NCBI GenBank assembly: GCA_947632685.1
Contig: CANRQD010000048.1
Span: 1-9,838 of the forward strand
DNA from: an uncultured Bacilli bacterium
GTDB taxonomy: Bacteria; Bacillota_I; Bacilli_A; RF39; UBA660
Length of the DNA stretch: 9,838 nt
Direction: 5' to 3'
Part shown: positions 7,101 through 9,838 of the stretch, one piece after another
How positions within the stretch are numbered: position 1 is the stretch's first letter
Layout of the letters: each line of letters starts with the position of its first letter
Notes under the pieces: model-generated
Database searches by the model: none
The model's input: only the letters and a program-made list of their open reading frames with translations
Told to the model about the DNA's origin: nothing
Made by a program: the position numbers and the translations under genes

Positions 7101-9535
7101 GGACCATTATTTGCTACTGTTAAAGCAAATGATACTGCTTTAGCTTTAATTGGATTATCAAGTTTTAAAACATAATATTTACGATTATTACTATCATATT
7201 TTGCAGATAATGTACCAATAATTTCTTTACGATTAGTATTAGTGTATTTATCTTGTTCAGATTCCCAATAATGAACTTTTATATCATTACTTGTACCTCC
7301 ACCTGATTTATAATTATATTTATATCCATCAGGTACAGTAATAACAAACTCATTCATTTCATATGCATTATCTAATACAATTACTGGTGCTCCTGTATTA
7401 AATCCTGTATGAGCTGAAATTTGCCAATCATTATGACTCCAATATGTACTAAAATCATCATCAACAATAGAGAATGGATTATCATTAGTCATTTCTCCAG
7501 TTGAGTATTGAACATTTTCAATATGAGTAGTTCTTTTATTTGTTTGATCATATTCGTCATTAATTAAGAAATATTTTGGAACAATAGCAGCTCCAACTTC
7601 AAGAGTTTTAGCTGATACAAGAGTATAACTTTCACTTTGTCCTAATCTATTAACACCTAAAATATAAGCTTCATAAATTGTAGATGCTTCTAAACCTTTT
7701 AACGAATAACTTGTTTTTTCAATATTATCGATAAGTGTAAATTCTTTGTCATCTTTTTTACGATAATATAACTTATATGATTCAGTATCATCCATATCTT
7801 TCCAACTAAAATCAATTCCAGAATACGTAGGTACAGCTTTTACCATATCTACTTTTGGTGGTTTTCTATTTGCTTGAGGGATACCTTCATAAACTTTACT
7901 CCAGCCACTATTCCATTCTTGATTAGTAGATTGAACTCTTATTTTATAAGTAGCATAATTTTTTAAATCTTCAACTGTAAATGTTGTATAAGTTGTTTGA
8001 AATACCTGATTCATCTTTGGCCCAACAACCTCAATTTCATAACCTGTTACATTTGGTACTGAATCAAAACTAATAGTTAATTGTTCACTTTTTGATCCAT
8101 CAACTTTTATAGGATCAGGTGTATAAAAATTATCAGGCTCTTTTGTTTTAACTTTTACGTTATTTAAAAATTCTACTTTTGCAATATCTGCTAGATTATT
8201 ATCTGAAGTTTCAGTAATTACAATTGTTACTTTCTTAACAGCTATTTGCTTACCTAAATCTATTTGAAGGATTCCATCATCTACCCTATCAGTAAAAGGA
8301 TAAATTTTATTTTGATTTTCTCCAATTTCAACTTCTTTTTCAAGTACTTGACCATTTTCTTGTTGAATTAGTAATTTCATCTTTTTAGGAGCATTACTGC
8401 CAACCTTAATTCTTATTTCACTCATTTCAACAGTTTCTGTTTTTTCTTTTCCACTTAAATCAATTCCTAATTCAATTGGATTGTTATCAATTTGTTTTAA
8501 TTTAACAACTCCATCATCTGTAAATAAGCCACTTAAATTGGAACTACCTTCAACTAATACGTCTTTAGGTACTTCAAAGGAAATATTTTCACTATTTACA
8601 ATAGCATCTGTATTTTCTTCCTTATATTTACCCTTTGTCCCCAACATTATAGCAGTAATATAGTTTAAATCTGCAATATCTAAATTTCCATCTAAATTTA
8701 AATCATATTTAGTATCACCAGTTTCAATTTTTTGTAACATTAAATCTGCATCTTGTTGATTAACTTTACCATCACTATTGATATCTCCAATTTCAAACAT
8801 TCCTGCTTCATCTGAAAAAGTAATTCTCTTAGAGAAATTATTTAATGTTACTGGAATTTTATATGTTACAAAATTATTACCACTTAATTCAATAGTATAA
8901 TTTCCCTTATCTAATGAATAAAGATTAATACTAATATAAACAACATTTGATTGATAATCTATTCCACTTAATAAATTACCATCTTTATCACGTTCAGTTA
9001 AAACAACGCGAATATTTTGGTCACCTAATTTAATATTTTCTTCATAGTATCCATCACTTGGTTCATTGACTTTATTAAGATCAATTTTGCAATTATTATT
9101 AAATGAATCATAAATTGTAAATACCATATTATTTTTTTCACTATTTACAATTGGAAGAACTAAGTGAGTTTCAACTTCAATATTACCCTTAGTCTTAACA
9201 TCTTCCATTTGAATAATATTATTATTTGGTATATTATTTAAAATTGTTTTCTGTTGAAATATTTCAGAATACAATTCATTTTGATTACTGAAGCTAAAAT
9301 TTTTTGGTTGGTTAGTTGTAGTTGATTTTTCAGTATTTTCTTCACCTTCTTTAGCCTCTTCAGGTGAACTATTTTTTTCTGTTTCCTGATTTTTGCTTTG
9401 CTTTTCCTCTTGTACTTGGTTTTCATTTATATCGTCGATAACATCAACAGCTAAAACAGTAATAGGACTAAATGTATTAGCTAATATTGATAACACCAAT
9501 ATAAATGATAGTAATCTACTAAATTTCATTTTCAT
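4154..9535 (-). CDS. Secreted M60/enhancin-type metallopeptidase with dockerin, FN3 and discoidin-like modules
   Basis: This 1793-residue exported zinc peptidase likely cleaves host glycoproteins such as mucins, the known substrates of M60-like enzymes. Order: signal peptide 1-29 (cut after VLA); Glu/Lys/Asn-rich linker 33-80; beta domain about 118-235; dockerin 246-300 with two complete 12-residue calcium loops (D251-D262 and D278-D289); discoidin/CBM-like beta domain about 312-463; FN3 modules about 473-553 and 558-646; discoidin-like domain about 655-825; helical connector to about 895; M60 region about 905-1320; FN3-like 1362-1447; F5/8 type C (CBM32-like) 1452-1628; uncharacterised C-terminal domain 1640-1792. 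The catalytic site is HEIGH (His1185, Glu1186, His1189) with a third ligand probably Glu1200, matching the gluzincin spacing of M60. AGGAGGT (9549-9543) lies 7 bases before the ATG at 9535, favouring it over the ATG two codons later. It has no membrane or wall anchor, so surface retention would depend on the dockerin. Substrate identity is inferred from the family. Confidence 0.92.
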   Translation of the reverse strand: MKMKFSRLLSFILVLSILANTFSPITVLAVDVIDDINENQVQEEKQSKNQETEKNSSPEEAKEGEENTEKSTTTNQPKNFSFSNQNELYSEIFQQKTILNNIPNNNIIQMEDVKTKGNIEVETHLVLPIVNSEKNNMVFTIYDSFNNNCKIDLNKVNEPSDGYYEENIKLGDQNIRVVLTERDKDGNLLSGIDYQSNVVYISINLYSLDKGNYTIELSGNNFVTYKIPVTLNNFSKRITFSDEAGMFEIGDINSDGKVNQQDADLMLQKIETGDTKYDLNLDGNLDIADLNYITAIMLGTKGKYKEENTDAIVNSENISFEVPKDVLVEGSSNLSGLFTDDGVVKLKQIDNNPIELGIDLSGKEKTETVEMSEIRIKVGSNAPKKMKLLIQQENGQVLEKEVEIGENQNKIYPFTDRVDDGILQIDLGKQIAVKKVTIVITETSDNNLADIAKVEFLNNVKVKTKEPDNFYTPDPIKVDGSKSEQLTISFDSVPNVTGYEIEVVGPKMNQVFQTTYTTFTVEDLKNYATYKIRVQSTNQEWNSGWSKVYEGIPQANRKPPKVDMVKAVPTYSGIDFSWKDMDDTESYKLYYRKKDDKEFTLIDNIEKTSYSLKGLEASTIYEAYILGVNRLGQSESYTLVSAKTLEVGAAIVPKYFLINDEYDQTNKRTTHIENVQYSTGEMTNDNPFSIVDDDFSTYWSHNDWQISAHTGFNTGAPVIVLDNAYEMNEFVITVPDGYKYNYKSGGGTSNDIKVHYWESEQDKYTNTNRKEIIGTLSAKYDSNNRKYYVLKLDNPIKAKAVSFALTVANNGPNMQIDEVKFYKYDSLVDDVAKLFTDDLRIELADGVDQNKINDLKARANKKDHDEYSPYRDSILADLEYAEKILKDEKIDDIITLNPNISNYYNGHLKFAMTINDYQPLGIVAKPGETLNVYIGTKGKVNAEIIFTQYHAEAGEWNKTYTTKALTKGLNIITVPTIGSSTDERGGSVYIRYNSKPDATNPIKVRVSGGTKIPMVDTTLLEDDASKKEAIKTYINNLISYNDKLNGIYEKEGSTFNKQKSVLGSTEIVTKYGLLSVSSVAVEDALNSVANSLEDKVNRLFESTEAFDEMMEFFYRQKGLKENPEDLKDAMPKSRINIRYMQMFDGAFMYAGGYHIGIEYGSIAGLIQAHRNSDTATGYFGWGISHEIGHQINQSSTAYAEVTNNIYALLAQTSNDNDKSRLETSNIYQKIYEKVTSHTLGRAQNVFVQLGMYWQLHLAYDENKTFMDNDSIYSKINHISRTYDNSKKLSRDELTIVYACKAANKDLSDFFKAWGFKITDNVKEEIESLELEKETRPIYYLNDSARRYVLSNQEGIKNSDILTANMDETDNKNKRVTLSFNVTESEASKILGYEILRNGESIGFVEGDTHSFTDNIGAENNRAYTYQVVAYDYLLNKTNVVTLNEVKISHDGSVKKDNFTITSNVKEAKEIVDNEDEDVDFSKLHVNRLIDGDTKTGFKGTEKIKTLNQNSDKPSISVDNGDAYVIINLNNSMSVSGIKYRALVENGTLADNTINKYKIYVSSDGEDWSTVAKVGTFNVTAEKPEEIVYFMGKDKSSESQLWTYNNISYIKIESVGNKAGLSGAEIDVIAPPGDNVDISMQGDNPVIGVLETDYCYLTDGCDPEKLDEDGNKIGIIDKDSVIIQGTYRGSPSFNTILIGDSNNIKKNYSGYQLIFAEVNDDMTVYEVAEGTFLYVMTKDQYENMIKNSSSIRAYLYRVNDAITNDGQRLTSTSKNITNLKPYDELQKIDIKYKN

Positions 9536-9542
9536 TTTATCT

Positions 9543-9584
9543 ACCTCCTATAATTATTCTATATTAACTTTAAATCTATAGCAA
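9543..9584 (-). promoter_or_regulatory. Possible promoter and ribosome binding site of the peptidase operon
   Basis: TTGCTA (9584-9579), a 17-base spacer and TAGAAT (9561-9556) form a modest sigma-A-type promoter. The strong ribosome binding site AGGAGGT (9549-9543) starts 6 bases after the -10 box, giving a leader of about 14 bases. The remaining gap up to the upstream stop codon (9585-9695) is almost pure A/T. I see no convincing terminator hairpin in it, so read-through from the zinc-ribbon gene cannot be excluded. Confidence 0.35.
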
Positions 9585-9695
9585 TTAAAATTTACAATTA
9601 ATAAATTAAAAAAACAACTTAATATATTATATTCAACCTATTTAAAAATTCTACTTATCTTATAATAAATTACTATATTAATTAAAAACTATATT

Positions 9696-9838
9696 TTAGC
9701 CAACTTTAGTTCCACAGTTTGAACAAAATGCACCATTTACAGGGCTACCACAATTAGAACAAAATTTTGCACCTGATGTTGTATTTTGTACTGGAGGTTG
9801 TTGATTATTTTGAGCTGAATTAGCATTTGTTGCCACTC
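9696..9838 (-). CDS. C-terminal end of a double zinc-ribbon protein (5' end outside window)
   Basis: Only the last 46 complete codons are in the window; the frame is open to the right edge. The visible part is an Asn/Gln/Pro-rich flexible stretch (SAQNNQQPPVQNTTSG) followed by two CxxC pairs, KFCSNCGSPV and AFCSNCGTKVG, then the stop at 9698-9696. The two pairs, 11 residues apart, can together bind one zinc ion as a small zinc ribbon. Such ribbons end many Bacillota cytoplasmic proteins, including SPFH-domain (YdjI-like) proteins and various membrane proteins, so the main function cannot be told from this tail. It was not predicted as a long reading frame because it is cut by the window edge, but the cysteine pattern makes it a real coding sequence. 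Confidence 0.8.
   Translation of the reverse strand, partial: VATNANSAQNNQQPPVQNTTSGAKFCSNCGSPVNGAFCSNCGTKVG

Noticed and set aside
9238..9426. Second minus-strand frame, lysine-rich, inside the peptidase N-terminal linker
   Set aside because: It is an out-of-frame reading of the Glu/Lys/Asn-rich linker codons; no ribosome binding site precedes it and it overlaps a better supported gene.
9585..9695. Possible terminator or small RNA between the zinc-ribbon gene and the peptidase gene
   Set aside because: Only short A/T palindromes with loops too small to form are present. No convincing stem with a T-tract and no tRNA-like or CRISPR-like structure was seen.

Overview
The window is very AT-rich and every gene lies on the minus strand. 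Consensus AGGAGG-type ribosome binding sites, Gram-positive signal peptides, a sortase-like C-terminal tail, a dockerin and a cohesin-like protein all point to a low-GC Gram-positive (Bacillota), most plausibly an animal gut commensal of a Bacilli or Clostridia lineage. Tryptophan is encoded by TGG in the large gene and no recoding of TGA is evident. The species cannot be named from this sequence.

Read in the direction of transcription (right to left), the window opens with the tail of a gene ending in two zinc-ribbon CxxC pairs (9696-9838). Next is a probable two-gene operon: a 1793-residue secreted M60/enhancin-type metallopeptidase (4154-9535) carrying a dockerin, FN3 and discoidin-like modules, then, 17 bases later, a 289-residue secreted protein with a cohesin-like domain, a charged linker and a membrane-anchor tail (3267-4136). 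A hairpin terminator closes the unit. It is followed by a stand-alone rmlB (dTDP-glucose 4,6-dehydratase, 2099-3106), whose stop codon sits inside its own terminator hairpin. A 253-residue single-pass membrane protein of unknown function (1241-2002) follows, with its own terminator. Last is the wreck of a surface adhesin (70-1126): a beta-helix segment with no N-terminus or signal peptide, frameshifted from its C-terminal InlB/Flg_new-type repeat and NPDTSD-type wall-sorting tail.

The most interesting unit is the peptidase/cohesin pair. The peptidase has a signal peptide and a complete two-loop dockerin but no membrane or wall anchor of its own. The next gene supplies a membrane-tethered protein of cohesin-like layout. 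The simplest reading is a minimal, one-enzyme cell-surface complex in which a glycoprotein (mucin-type) peptidase is docked on a dedicated anchor. RmlB and the adhesin remnant fit the cell-surface theme but show no direct link to the pair.

Three transcription units (peptidase operon, rmlB, 253-residue protein) each have a possible sigma-A-like promoter with 17-base spacing placed so close to the ribosome binding site that the leader would be only about 12-15 bases. No RNA genes, CRISPR arrays or complete mobile elements were seen, and no gene-free stretch exceeds 300 bases.
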